Of a stretch of 64,000 bases of DNA, positions 26,934-38,805 are shown piece after piece. This DNA comes from Metridium senile (Eukaryota > Cnidaria > Anthozoa > Actiniaria > Metridiidae). The notes under the pieces are model-generated. The model was not told the origin of the DNA. It was given only the letters and a program-made list of their open reading frames with translations, and did no database searches. The stretch lies in assembly GCA_949775045.1 (NCBI GenBank), contig OX459101.1, forward strand, positions 5,463,465-5,527,464. The letters run 5' to 3'. Within the stretch, counting starts at the first letter, position 1. The number at the start of each line of letters is the position of its first letter. Position numbers and translations under genes: made by a program.

Positions 26934-26970
26934 CCGCCATCTTGGAAAACCGCCATCTTGGAAAACCGCC
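26934..26970. promoter_or_regulatory. Tandem CCGCCATCTTGG motifs (YY1-like)
   Basis: CGCCATCTTGGAAAAC occurs twice in tandem, and the same core occurs at about 26,868, at 28,288 and, inverted, at 24,151. The core matches the known binding motif of the zinc-finger factor YY1 (CCGCCATNTT). The match is seen in the sequence; function is inferred only. Confidence 0.35.
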
Positions 26971-27292
26971 AAACAGCATGGGGCCTGGGCCAAGATACAG
27001 GAAGCCCAATACTATAGAAATAAAAACAAAATGGCGTCGCTTCGACTGCTGGTTTGTAAGCCGTCAAAATGAACAATTTGTACTTCGCACGACTGTAACA
27101 AAACGGCAAAAAACTATTCAAGCAAGCAAGGGAGATAACTAATATATATCTATTGTTTTATCTATTTAATTTGTTTCATTGGTGCATTTTTGGTGCTTTT
27201 ATCTATTTTTTTTTTTTGGCAAATTATGCGGGATTATGCGGAAAGTAGTCAATTATGCGGGTCCGCACCTCCGCATAATGCCAGAATCCCTG

Positions 27293-29264
27293 AATAAAAG
27301 ATTAATGTCTATTAAATACAACGGTCCAGGCGGCAGAACGCTCAAGTTCATTTTAAATGACTCGACATACCAGTGGAACGATGGTAGCTTCGTGATGTTC
27401 AACATCAGAACCCATTATCTGGCCCAAATGGCTGAAATCTCTTCGCAGCTCCTAAAAAAAGTTCAAACCTCGAGCATGCATCGATCTACACGAACTAAAA
27501 CGCCAACTGGATCTCTAGTCTTGCAGAACTTTGTGACTAAATGCAGTACTTGCCGACTGATAAATCCATTTGTTTGTGCACTGAAATACTCTCGAATAAT
27601 TTCTTTAAAAACTCAAGTCATAACTTTATCCTTCGAACGGTTGCGTTCTATCCTGTAGAAGTTTTGGTGAGATTATAAAGCCACTTTGAATCTTGAGAGG
27701 TAAAATTATGATCTTGCACATATTTTACTGTTTATTGCCGCCAACTTTGTCTGCAGGCTCATGATGAAACACGACGTATTTTACGTCATTTTTTATCATA
27801 TGATCATGATAATAGACGTCTATAGCACTGCTATTATACCTCGGATAGTTAGTGAGCATTCGAGAGATTTTCCGGACGTCCAATTTTCTTAAGAATGTAG
27901 GGATTTCTGTCGGTTTTCAAGTGTTCGTTTTTTCCTTTCGGAATTCTTCGTTTGCAACTGACGTCATCACATGTCATCACCAAACCGAAATATTTTTTAT
28001 ATCTCGTATTAAAACATGCACTATATATGTTATAGTTAACTGTTTTAAAAATACATTTCTGAAGTTTGGGTTTATAAAAGTTTTTGGTTCTCGAGATATT
28101 CAAGTTAGAATTGTGTCACGCAATGCCGGTCACGTATCCGAATCGGGCGATAAAAAGCAAGAATAATTTGTTCCTTTTCAAAACATTTGGTTCGTAAAGA
28201 CTTTTAGCATCTAATTCAAGTACATTTTAACGAAATATTTTTTAAATGTTTCAGTTTCCCTTCATATTAGACCTTAGAAGTTTTGGCCGCCATCTTGGAG
28301 GATATGAGATGTCCTCCAGCATGGCCGCTCCATACATTCTTACCAAATATCGCGCAACTTTGATCGCGCATAATTCTGCATCCAAATACTCTACAGATTC
28401 AAAAATCGGTCAATATACTCAGTTTTGAATGCTCTAAAAGAATATGAATGTCATTTTTCAATACGACTAAGAAATAAGGTTGTGAAATTTGAGATCGGCA
28501 GAAATTGGCTTATTATGGTCTATTATGTCCCGATTATCACGTGGTTGCAAACGAAGAATGTTATCGGTAAAGCACATGGGTCGCACATGGAGAAATAAGG
28601 ACTACTTCAATCGTCAGCCCTCTTTCTACGCAAGACGCCGACCTGTTTGGATCGTAGGGAAAACGTAGACATACTGAGGTGAGTATAGACTGCTAGAAAG
28701 CAAATTATTTAATAGAACTGTTCTAAATTACCGAACTGAATAATTACTTTGTGCTTTTTTACGTGTTTTGTTTTTATTTAAGCTACTCGAACAAGTCGAG
28801 AAAGCTTTGTGCGTGCCTGCGATCACGTTTACGAACTCAGTGACCTATAAAGCTTACTTTACGCTTGAAAATATCTTAATATTTGAAATCATTGTACCAT
28901 AAAATATATAAACAGCATCATGACTTACATAATACAATTTAGAAACGTAAAAGCCATTAAAAATCGTAAGCTCAATTCATTAAAGCTATGGAAACCAAAC
29001 AAACAACATTCAAAGCCATGCATAACACGTGTAGATTGTCAACTTACGCTGTCAAAAATAACGCAAACATTACGAAACGTGTCGGAAATCATCACTTTAT
29101 TTCCACTTAAAGCTCAAATCATTAAACTGTGTAATTGTTTTATTAAAAACTTACATTTTGTTAAAGCACTAGTTCGTTTCAGCGGGACAAACTTGAACGT
29201 GTGCTTGAATGTTTACAGTAATGTCGTTCAACTATTTTATTAAATTCAAATCTATTTTTTTTAG
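27293..29264. other. Region without a supported gene; possible upstream exons
   Basis: Open frames of 104-159 codons occur but show no recognisable domain. A small basic open frame (28,525-28,668, 47 codons, rich in Arg and Lys) ends 11 bp before a good splice donor (GAG|GTGAGT at about 28,680). The donor could belong to a 5' exon of the RPA-like gene downstream, but no in-frame phase-1 junction was found to confirm it. Confidence 0.4.
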
Positions 29265-29455
29265 CTCGCACAGCAGCATACTCGAATGATGAAATTGATT
29301 TTGAACAAAACATCAACAAAGGTATGTATAATTAACCAACCATATGGACAGCAAAACCTTATTATAGAACACAATTCTAAAAAAAGTGTAAATCTTCATC
29401 CAAAATTCTGAAAAAATACCCCAAAAGGGACTTGTATTTGCACAAGATAGACAGG

Positions 29456-29610
29456 TATAGACCGAATCGAAATATGGCGTACCCTTATTGTTCTTGACTG
29501 TCTAGCCTCATGTTCACGTTGGAAAACAATAGAGTTTTCACATGTATGCGAGGCTGGGCAGTCAAGAAGAATTGTTATTCAAATTGGCCGCCATATTTCG
29601 ATTCGGTGTA
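29456..29610. mobile_element. Small inverted-repeat element (MITE-like)
   Basis: The left arm ACCGAATCGAAATATGGCG is matched by CGCCATATTTCGATTCGGT on the right. Further pairing inside involves gtcTTGACTGTC/GGCAGTCAAG. It lies in an intron of the RPA-like gene. Confidence 0.65.
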
Positions 29611-29858
29611 TGCTCCAACCAATAATGTATTATTTTGGTGCAATGTATTATCACATCTAAGACCAAAAGCATTACTGGGACAATAAGCAATTTGCTAATT
29701 TCATGCAAATTTCATGTTAATCTTATTAGCTCTACTTGTTCTGCTGTGCATTTGTATTTGTCTACATAAAAATATTACACAAAGAATACCCAAAATCCCT
29801 TTCAGCCTTAGCTGGTGTGATGTGACCATTTTGAACCCGAAAACATTTTTTTAAATAA

Positions 29859-30285
29859 GGTATACACCTAATTGCAAGAATGTTGTCTTATAAAAATAAA
29901 AAATAAACATTAGAGTACAAATACTAAAAGTGTGCAACATAAATACCACTAAATGCGGCTAAACTATGCAAATTATTTTGTTCTCTATTGTTTAATCAAC
30001 ACTATTTAGTGGTAAATAGTACAAAGTATTGCACACTTTTAGTGTTTGTACTCTATAAATTAAAATAAAAAGGAATTAATTAAAAGACAAAAGAAAGGCA
30101 TTCAAGCTCAAACAGTGGCTTAAGGGATTAATTAGAAGACAAAAGAGCTGGTTCAGCTTGAATGACTTTCTTTTGTCTTTTAATAAATTCATATTTTTTA
30201 TTTTTATAAGTTTTTTTTTTGTTTTTATAAGGTTTTTTATTTTATTTTTATAAGACAACATTCTTGCAATTAGGTGTATATACAC
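29859..30285. mobile_element. Outer inverted-repeat element, interrupted by another MITE
   Basis: The left arm CACCTAATTGCAAGAATGTT (about 29,866) pairs with AACATTCTTGCAATTAGGTG (about 30,257). Inside it are a second element (29,911-30,055) and a further inverted repeat (about 30,074-30,186, AAAGACAAAAGAAAG with CTTTCTTTTGTCTTT). This looks like sequential nested insertion. Confidence 0.7.
29911..30055. mobile_element. 145-bp MITE, family copy 1
   Basis: The termini TAGAGTACAAA and TTTGTACTCTA are inverted repeats, and the next ~40 bp of each arm also pair. The same element recurs at 55,487-55,630 with the same interior (tgttctctattgtttaatca), so it is a mobile family. Confidence 0.8.
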
Positions 30286-30430
30286 AAAGTAAAACCTCTT
30301 CATTGCACAGTTACCTAACCTCAACAGTACTTGAAGTAAAGTTGTATATACCACCTTAATTTTTGTATTTTGTATTTTTATTTTAAGCGCTTAGAACAGA
30401 CTTGAATAAGCGCTATATAAGCTACATACA

Positions 30431-30451
30431 TTATTATTATTATTATTATTA
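30431..30451. repeat. (TTA)n microsatellite
   Basis: Seven perfect TTA units lie in the intron before the second of two RPA-like exons. Confidence 0.9.
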
Positions 30452-31219
30452 TAATAGTCCAGTTTCGAGATCTCTTTACAGTAACATAGTGTTAACCTCT
30501 TTAATGTATTCCTCATAAATGTAGATGTCATCTTTTTTTTTTCACTCATCAGAAGCAAGACCAGGACCATTAACTCAAACAGCCAATGAACTCTTTGATT
30601 TAACACAATCAACAGGTACCATAAATTATATATATTGAAAATGATAACTTTCAAAATATCTTTGACACAGTGTATATTACACACTTTTGATATTTTGAAT
30701 GTTCAAACTTCATAATTACATCTGTAGATGTTATTACACACTAACAGTCATAAAGTCTCTCAGGCTCAGATTTCGCATTCATATGTAGCACCACAAAAGG
30801 CAAATCTATGCTGTGATAGCAATGAGCATTAAACAAAACAATTACCATATCAAATTTAAAAATAATATTAACCATTTTTTTTTAGCTCACACAACAGAAA
30901 ATTGGGATGATGAACTTGATTCAGAACAAAACACCAAGAAAGGTATGTATAGATAACCAACCATGTGGACAGCAAAACATTATTATAGAACACAATGCTG
31001 AAATAAACTGGGCATCCTTGTCCAATTTCTAAAAAGAACCCAAGAGACAGGGATTCTGCCACTCTTCGCATAATTCCGCATTGTTTGTCAAATAAATCAA
31101 CCTTTTTAAATGTTAAAATATTTAAATCAACATACATAATCCCTATCTCTCTGACTTACATAAAAAGTGGTTTTGGCTTTTTATTACAGCCCTACAGAGT
31201 ACTAAGTTATCGTTAATAG

Positions 31220-31241
31220 TTTTTTTTTTTTTTTTTTTTTT
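31220..31241. repeat. Poly(T) run, 22 bases
   Basis: An uninterrupted T tract lies in the intron before the last RPA-like exon. On the minus strand it is a poly(A) tail of the kind left by retroposition, but no retroposed body was recognised beside it. Confidence 0.9.
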
Positions 31242-32706
31242 CACAAATCAATCATGTACATGCGAAGCCATTTTGTTTTTATGATGAGATGATCGTTAGG
31301 GCTTGGAGTCTCAGCCCAGGTACCAAGTGTTTGGCAAGGTTCCAAGATGACAAATGTTGTTGCGGGAATCAATTTTTTTGTTTTCATCCTAAATAGCCAT
31401 ATAAACGTTGTTATTGGTAGCAATTATTAATCAATAATGTGAAATATAACAAAATTATGTAAGAAACAAGGTTTTACTAAAATATTTGGGTCAGAACGCA
31501 CCTCTAAAGAACATTACCGGTGATTGGTTGGCTAAACCCAGAGTGAAACTATAGAACGAAGCATAAGCAATAGAGCTTATTGTTCTGGGCAGCCAATCAC
31601 AATGAGTCTTCTAGAAAACTGTGAGACTACAGAAATATTTTATGGCTAGAACTAAAAATCTAGATCAAATCATACAATACAACCATTATCAAGTCATTTG
31701 CAAGGTGCATTGCCTGGAATAACTTAGCATCATTTTTTGATAAAAGGCTAAGTTTAGATCAAACATACTTAATGTCAGGCGTACATGTTCGCAAAATTAA
31801 ACCCCAATATCAATACCAAGGGACTCTACCTATTGAACGAACACTATCTGGTGGAATAGACATTAAAACATCCCAAAGTACCATTGATACTGTGCCAGAA
31901 ACCCCTTACTGTAAGATAAAAGAGTTGAATCAAGCTCTTAACACAAGAGTTAACATTATAGGAATTGTAAAATCTTACGAAAACACACCAACACATATTG
32001 TAACCCAACAGGGGAAATCTGTCATAAAGAAAGAATTTACAATTGTAGATGATACAGAGAAGGAAGCTACCGCCACATTGTGGGGAAATCTAGCTCAAAC
32101 TTTTGACTTAAGTAACAATCCAGTAGTGAACATTACAAATTCTCCAGTTAAGTATTTCAGAATCATGCCACAATATCTGTAACGTCACCAAAAAGCAAAA
32201 CACTAAAAGAGTGGTTTAAGAAAAATCCATTAACCACTCCAGTTTCCACAGCAAAAAGACATCTTGACGTAGGTGATTACACTACAATCGATATCAGTGA
32301 ACTTGAACATACAACTGTTGGACGAGAAGTTCAAGTATTGACAGAAATTCAGGATGTCAAATCCAACATGTACTTCTCTTGCAAAGTATGCAAAAGCGGT
32401 GTCATAACAGTCCTTGACGAAATATTCTGTCAAAAATGCAACAAGGCAACTGAAACCTTTAAAAGAGTTGTTTTAAACTTAAAATTGAAAGGTTTTGCTC
32501 AAGAAGTAAAACTTTTTCAAGACAATATTGCATGTCTTTTAAGTTCCGATATCAATAACATTGACAATACTGATATTGGAGAAGCCATTGAGGCATTTAA
32601 ACATAAACAAGCTAATTTTCTAGTATTGAAAAGGGCAAAAAACAACAACATTGACTACATCATTTTAGACATCACCTTTGGACAATTTAAAAAACCTGCA
32701 CTGTAA

Positions 32707-33405
32707 ATATGTTATTTTACAATGTCTTTCCAGTGTATTATTTTGTAACAATTATCTCAACAGTACTATGAGAGTCACTAGCATGGTAAAAATATTTGCT
32801 CTAATTCTTCTTTTGTATCACATGACCACATTATTGGCTTATAATGATCACATAACAAATGATACAATTTTATATAAAAAAAAAATATTACCACTCTTCT
32901 GATTTCCATAGTATTAATTGTCCTTTTAGTTGACTTGTGTTAAGTTAGATAGTAAAAATCTTTTACTGAAATAGTTTTCATCAGACTTTGAAGTAAGACA
33001 TTTCCCACTTATACACCAATGGGCAGTAAAAAGAAAAATCTGCATATTCAGAGAATATAATAGATGTCCATGTGACTACAAACCACTTCCCCCCTGTTCT
33101 CAACTCTGAACTAAACCAAATTTTACAGTCTGATCTAAACTTTTTCACCTGTTAACAATTGTTACCAAGATCAATGTGTTGGTTAAAGTTATATCTGAGA
33201 AACAGTCAACATACAATGTTTTTTTGTATTATTTAGCACTTTTTCACAGATATAGCATTTGCAAAGCATACTATCATGAGTAACTGCTATGTAAAACTGT
33301 TGAGTTATAATAGTGATGTTCATATTTTCATCGGTTTTGAAAAAAGCATGTCTGAAAAAACTCACAAAAATAAGAATCCCTGTTACCTAGCTCGTAGTAA
33401 TAATA
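32707..33405. other. AT-rich stretch, nothing recognised
   Basis: This follows the stop of the RPA-like frame. No gene-like frame, repeat or clear terminus is visible apart from a lone AGAATCCCTG at 33,372-33,381 that resembles the end of the transposon at 27,283-27,292. Confidence 0.5.
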
Positions 33406-33618
33406 CAGTAATACCCTGCATATAAGAACAAGAACACAATCAGCCTGGCGCCAGTTGTACAAAGGGTGGAAAGTGCAATTCAGCGGATAAATCCTTGCCC
33501 AATGGGTAAAATTCATAAAAAACTATGCAGTGCTTAAATTTATTTCCAGTGGATAACTTTATCCACCCAGCCCTTGAACTCCAAAAATTGGTGTTTTCTT
33601 ATATGCAGGAGCTTACTG
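33406..33618. mobile_element. MITE with CAGTA ends and TA target duplication
   Basis: The left end CAGTAATACCCTGCATATAA pairs with TTATATGCAGGAGCTTACTG at the right end. TA dinucleotides flank both ends (33,404-33,405 and 33,619-33,620). CAGT ends with TA duplications are typical of Tc1/mariner-related MITEs. Confidence 0.75.
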
Positions 33619-34059
33619 TATAGTTGACATTATTATAAAACACATTATCCTATTTTTGAACAATCAATATTATTCCTGATCATTACACCGTTGTAAACTT
33701 AACCAAGTAATTGTTTTGTTAATTTAATATCATGTTCTCTATTTGATACACATGTTAGTAGTTATTCACTAATAAATGTTGAGATCTCTCAGTCTTAAAA
33801 GAGTTTGAGTATTTTATTGTATTAGAAATAATTGAACCAGTGAAATACATAATCAACTAATACTTTAAGTATTTTTCCTGATTTTACTGGTCCAATATTT
33901 TCACTCTATGAGCTCTGTATCAACCTATAACAAGTCTTATGTGCAAAATAAGTGAATTTATATGTAATGTATATACACAAATTGAAGCTTTTTCGTATTA
34001 GTTGATTTTTTAAAACAGATTCAGTCTTTCTTACGTACATAAAAGCCTTCCAAAAAATA

Positions 34060-34147
34060 TTGAAAAACCAGGTTTTCGTCAACAAGACCTTGTCGATTTT
34101 TATTTTCGAATTGACAAGGTCTTGTCGACGAAAACCTGTTTTTTCAA
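34060..34147. repeat. Hairpin, ~36-bp arms
   Basis: TTGAAAAACCAGGTTTTCGT and downstream AACAAGACCTTGTC pair almost perfectly with GACAAGGTCTTGTCGACGAA and AACCTGTTTTTTCAA, around an AT loop near 34,095-34,112. It is probably a small foldback element. Confidence 0.8.
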
Positions 34148-34893
34148 CGTACGTATGAACGACTGTTTCTAACATCAACTGACATGAAATTTACGAAGTC
34201 CTTTAATGTCCAGTGTAAAGTTATATCAAACAAATTGATGGAAACTAGCTGGAAAGCTTGTGTTAGCTGCGTCGGTGTTTCTAAACAAACAGTTATAAAA
34301 AGATAATTTTTACACCGTAAAAATTGCAAAAGAAGTTACTCAAACAAATTGAGGCTATTTACCAGACGTTTTTGAAAGCGCGCGGGATAATGATGACGTC
34401 ACAATGGTACACAGGAACCCCGCGAAGGATTCTTGACGGACTATGATGCAAATAACGAAATAATTTAATTTTAATAATCACGGGAAATCGCCCAGTAGCC
34501 TATATTCCCAAAGACGTAAATGAAAGCCTTATCTTGACATACAGCTGCCTGACCGAGTAGCCATTTTGGCTCTTGTTTCAACTATTCCGGCGCCTTTCAC
34601 ACAAGTTCTTGTACGCCGATATGGATGGGTATATGGGTAAGTTTATGTAGACTTGATAATTCTCGTCCAAACTTGTTGGTTTAATGGTGGCTTTAAAGTA
34701 ATACTGGTTTAATAACAAAGAACGAAGCACACGATGAAACAATACTCAAAACAAAGGAATCGATCTATACTCTATTTTCTATTCCAAAACAGTAGATTCC
34801 TGTGCAATCACTGTACGACCTATACAATAGATTCCTTTCTTTAATAGGAATCTCGCAACCATCTAATGATCCCGCAATTATCTAATGATCTTA

Positions 34894-35169
34894 CAGTGCG
34901 ACTCGCCGTACCGTAGTCACTTACAAAAACATTTGATGAATTTTTGACATTATTTTGACATTTTTTCATCTCAATCGGACCAATCAGGTACAAGTTTATA
35001 TCGAGAGGCGGAGTTTATATCGAGAGGCGGAGTTAATATCGATCAGAGGCGGAGACTTTAGATACTTTGATGTCTGTAATTGGTCAGATTGAGATGAAAA
35101 AATGTCAAAATAATGTCAAAAATTCATCAAAAGTTTTTGTAGGTGACTACGGTACGGCGAGTCGCACTG
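34894..35169. mobile_element. 276-bp Tc1/mariner-type MITE in intron 1 of gene A
   Basis: TIRs of ~80 bp start CAGTGCGACTCGCCGTACCG and end with the reverse complement. TA dinucleotides flank both ends (34,892-34,893 and 35,170-35,171). The centre holds three tandem copies of a ~20-bp unit ending GAGGCGGAG (34,996-35,053). Confidence 0.88.
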
Positions 35170-35320
35170 TAATCGCTAAACGCGGCTATGTTGAATATAT
35201 ACAACAAAGGACTAACTGGGAGGGGGAGGGGGTCGTGTGATCTATGCACTTCTATCAAATAAATTTTGTGCGCATACAAGCAGGCTAAACAAAAATTCCT
35301 GCAAGGACCAAATCATCCAC

Positions 35321-35333
35321 CCCCCCCCCCCCC
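35321..35333. repeat. Poly(C) run
   Basis: A homopolymer C tract of about 13-14 bases lies in intron 1 of gene A. Confidence 0.85.
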
Positions 35334-35510
35334 TAAAAAGTCAAATGGTCCACCCCTTAGGGGTTAAAATTGGTGGAAAGGGCATATGTTATATCATAGT
35401 GTATATATAGTGTCAAAAATCATAGAGCCTTCAAATAGTTTGCCCTATAGTGGAAAGAATGTTTAGTCCTGGGGGAACTAAAGGGGTAAAATCATTGAAA
35501 ATTCAAAAAT

Positions 35511-35857
35511 TAATACTCCTAAAAAGTATGAGAATTTCTTTTAAAAGGGCATGAACCCTGAAGAGAAACCACATAAAAACTACATTTAATGTATTCGCCG
35601 CATACTTCTATGCACAGGAGTTTGTACTTTAAACAGACATATTTGATGTGAAGTTGTCTGATTTTACCGAATATTAAGGCGTGTACATGTAAAAACTCGT
35701 TTCGCCGCATGAAGTCCGTGCATAGAAGTATTTGAATATATTAAAAGTCATACTTATGCGTGTCGCGCTGTAATACTCCTAAAAAGTATGAGAATTACTT
35801 TTAAAAGGGTGTTACAATGATGATTTTAAACTCTGAAGAGAATCCATATATAAAAAC
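35511..35857. repeat. Direct repeat pair flanking an inverted repeat
   Basis: TAATACTCCTAAAAAGTATG begins both 35,511 and 35,771, and homology continues ~70-85 bp (TGAAGAGAA.CCA.AT). Between the copies, CATACTTCTATGCAC (about 35,600) pairs with GTGCATAGAAGTAT (about 35,718). It could be a small element flanked by long direct repeats, or a local duplication. Confidence 0.6.
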
Positions 35858-35928
35858 AAAGTTTGGTATATATGTATATGAAAAGCAATTGGCTCTGCAT
35901 CAACAGTTTGTGCATGACTATCATGCAC

Positions 35929-36109
<181 letters not shown>

Positions 36110-36566
36110 AAGGCTTATGCATGAAAGAACAGTTACTTATTTAATTTTCATTATGAAATTGAAGTAGGGTCATGATCGAGGTTTCTAAGGTATATTTCTT
36201 GTCGACGACATATACACAAATTAATACAAATACAAAAATAGGCTAGCTAAATTAAGTGGAGGGTGTAAGAGAGACAACCCACAAGGACTAAGTATTAAGT
36301 TACTCTTGCACCCATTACATATACATTTTTTACTGTATATATTTTATAATATGATTTGATCCTTTCTTTGTCAGATTACTATCACTGGTGAGATTGGTAT
36401 GTTTGGATTAAGACGCCCTTATGCTGACAATGACAGGCCATCAACAACTTTGGTGATATTTCCATGTATTGCATATGTTTGCCCCAGCAAAATGTTTTGC
36501 ATAAATGCTATAGAGAAATCTGTAACAACATTTATTGTTGAAGTGTGACCCTTTGATATGCATGGA

Positions 36567-36591
36567 GGGGGGGGGGGGGGGGGGGGGGGGG
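36567..36591. repeat. Poly(G) run, 25 bases
   Basis: An uninterrupted G tract in intron 2 of gene A. Such tracts form G-quadruplexes and are error-prone in assembly. Confidence 0.9.
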
Positions 36592-38479
36592 TTGCTAATG
36601 AAATTTATTGTTGGATTTTAAGATGGTATAAAGCGATTGATCGATTTAAAGCACCATTTTTAATTTGAATCTCCCCATCAACTTGTTAGCATTTTGATTG
36701 ACGGTCGGCAAAATGCTAGCTAGCATTTTGGTTTGCCAACTAGCTAGTTGGCAAACCAGACACCAAACTTCAGGGTTTGCACTTTAACGATTATGCATGG
36801 TTATAAAGTCATCATACAGAATCATTTCATTTGAGGGACCAAAGATATCTGACAGTCTTTTTGCAGCTCGAGTAAAAGTAATCACATTTGTATTATTATA
36901 CAGATTTCTCTATTCAACACATATCTTTTTATCCTCTTTAGTGAAGCTCATGAGTTGTTCTTGTTTTTCTTTTTCAGATTAGGACTTACCTTGGCTTTAG
37001 TGTTGTCTCTGCTGTCTTTGCTGGAGTCATCATTATCCTGTATAGCTTTGGGCTGATCTTTTTATCATTCCCGGATGGTTGTAGCGACGGTTACCTTCTC
37101 AATAAAAGAAGCAAATCATGGTTTAAAGCTTGCAGTACAACTACTGCACTGGGTGTGGTGGTCATTTTCTTGGCTGTTTTTGAGTTTGGATTTGGTATTA
37201 GAGCTTGTGTCTGTAGCTGTAAGAGTGGTATATGTGATGCATCTACTCAACGGCAGACACCACAAATGGTATCTTTTTGTCATCATCATCATATATATTA
37301 TCATCATCATCTATCACATGCAAACTACATGTGCATAATAACCATCATCCAACACCATAATTACTTCCTTCAAACTCAAAATAATAATGACTATATCCAT
37401 TCTTCATCAGGGCCAAGTGATCTACATCCAGACACCAGAGGGACCTACATCATATGTCATGACCCAGGGTGCTGATGGGGTTCCTGTGGCAGTACCAACT
37501 ACAGTAAATACTGTACCACAACCTCAGGTGTGTTAAACAGCTATTTAAAAAAAACTAGAGTACTGAATAGTGCATTCCAAGACAAAGAGGCGTTGTGGGT
37601 CTCGTTATGCTGACAAAAACATACGAATAGCTATTTTCCTCTTTTCAATGTGCAAATTATCAATTGTCCCCCGCCCGACAGCACACACACACGTTTCAAT
37701 ATGCTCCGCGGTCCCTGCTACGATATACAGTAAAAACAAGCATGTAAGCAGACATGGTGCTAACTAACAATTATATTTTTGGGTTAGTGAGTGTGGGTCT
37801 CCACAATAGGTAGGAAACTTTCTTCTGGCTGGAAGACCATTAGATAATTGAGGGGGATGCTTTTTTTGGTGCAGGGCATGTTTTTGCCCTCGAGATTGTG
37901 CAGAATTTTTTTTCGGCTTTGCAAATTCAAATATTTTTCAGATCTTTTTGTTGTGCAAAATATATTTTTTCAAGGTTAAAGCTAGCCTCCTCCGTAGTCT
38001 ACTCCTTTTTCTCCTTCTTCTCCTTTTTCTCCTTTGGGATTCCTGTGGGTTAATTTCCTGTGGTATTTCTATTTTTTTTTCGCTCCCAGTCCCAGTCTCT
38101 CTTCGGCTCGCTTCTCAAAAAAGGAAGCCCAAAAGTAAAAAAGTTGCCTGCGGAGAAGGCTAGGTTAAAGCTGTGCTTGATTTAAATCGCACAACCCCAC
38201 CCCTATCCCCCTCATCAATGATCTTTAACATTTGATGTATTACTTGACCTATTTATGGCATGCATTAGTGTTCTTATATTAGTGACATCCTGAGATATAT
38301 CTCAATATCATTTCAATTATTTCTTGTTATTTTCACTTTAAGGTCATAGGGAGTCCACCGCCTTACACTGCCAGTGCTGAAGAGGGTGGGGCTGCTAATA
38401 CTACAGCCCCTCTACTAAGTGTGTAAAAGATATTTGGATAATTTTTATACTGTTTTAACTACTTTTAATTAAAAGTAAT

Positions 38480-38805
38480 TAAACATAGATTATAATATAA
38501 TACGGCATTTTAATATAAAACTGCAGGTCAGTATAACATAAGGCATTGTTTAAAACAAAATTTGTAAGTAAAATCAGTTAATACAATAGGCGGTCGACAA
38601 TAAAAAAAAAAAGAAATAATATATTTTTATAACTATGAAATAGGCATCAGTAATTTTAGAGTAAGAATTACAGACAGCAAACAATTATTAATAGATTAAT
38701 GTAAAAGAGCTGAAAGTTATTTACACACGTCTTGTGTTTTCTTGTTTTTTTGTTATCTATCTACCTGTCTTATCGCATTGTCCCCTGGGAACCCCCCTTG
38801 GTCCC
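38480..38805. repeat. Duplicated 3' flank of gene unit A
   Basis: The sequence including GGTCAGTATAACA, GTAATTTTAGAGTAA and GTTATCTATCTACCTGTCTT recurs behind gene B (46,820-47,225) and gene C (55,020-55,395). This shows that the unit of duplication was larger than the coding exons. Confidence 0.8.

Larger units (their letters stand above)
23852..27292. mobile_element. Non-autonomous DNA transposon with 25-bp perfect TIRs and 6-bp TSD
   Basis: The left end begins CAGGGATTCTGGCATTATGC and the right end is its exact reverse complement over 25 bp. Direct repeats AATAAA flank both ends (23,846-23,851 and 27,293-27,298), as expected for a 6-bp target-site duplication. The motif ATTATGCGG is iterated inside each end: about five times at 23,865-23,960 and about four times at 27,221-27,280. 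It is a plausible set of transposase-binding sites. A second inverted pair lies inside (about 24,111-24,190 and 26,829-26,911). No transposase-like open frame is present, so the copy is non-autonomous. The CAGGG ends recall hAT-type elements, but hAT elements make 8-bp duplications, so I leave the superfamily open. Confidence 0.85.
29265..32706 (+). pseudogene. RPA1-like ssDNA-binding protein gene (OB-fold plus zinc ribbon), frameshifted
   Basis: Four exons share phase-1 junctions: 29,265-29,321, 30,553-30,615, 30,886-30,942 and 31,758-32,706. The first and third are near-duplicates (both contain DE.D.EQN) and their following introns are also similar, so an exon was copied. The last exon encodes an OB-fold like DNA-binding domain B of the replication protein A large subunit (NTRVNIIGIVKSYE, then ATLWGNLAQTF, then NPVVNI). 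A treble-clef/zinc-ribbon domain follows, with spacing C-x2-C-x12-C-x2-C (CKVC ... CQKC), as in RPA1 domain C. RPA coats single-stranded DNA in replication and repair. The reading frame breaks by one base between 32,152 and 32,179: the upstream frame stops at 32,182, and the downstream frame is open from 32,152 to the stop at 32,706. The N-terminal domain and DNA-binding domain A were not found. It may be a decayed gene copy, a transposon-carried RPA-like gene or an assembly error. Confidence 0.7.

Noticed and set aside
27179..27658. 159-codon open frame downstream of the transposon
   Set aside because: It begins inside the transposon TIR region and crosses its end, so it is not a single evolutionary unit. 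No family was recognised.
31055..33381. Complete transposon carrying the RPA-like last exon
   Set aside because: The right end matches over only ~10 bp, no target duplication flanks the pair, and subterminal motifs are missing on the right. It is kept only as a low-interest finding about the left end.
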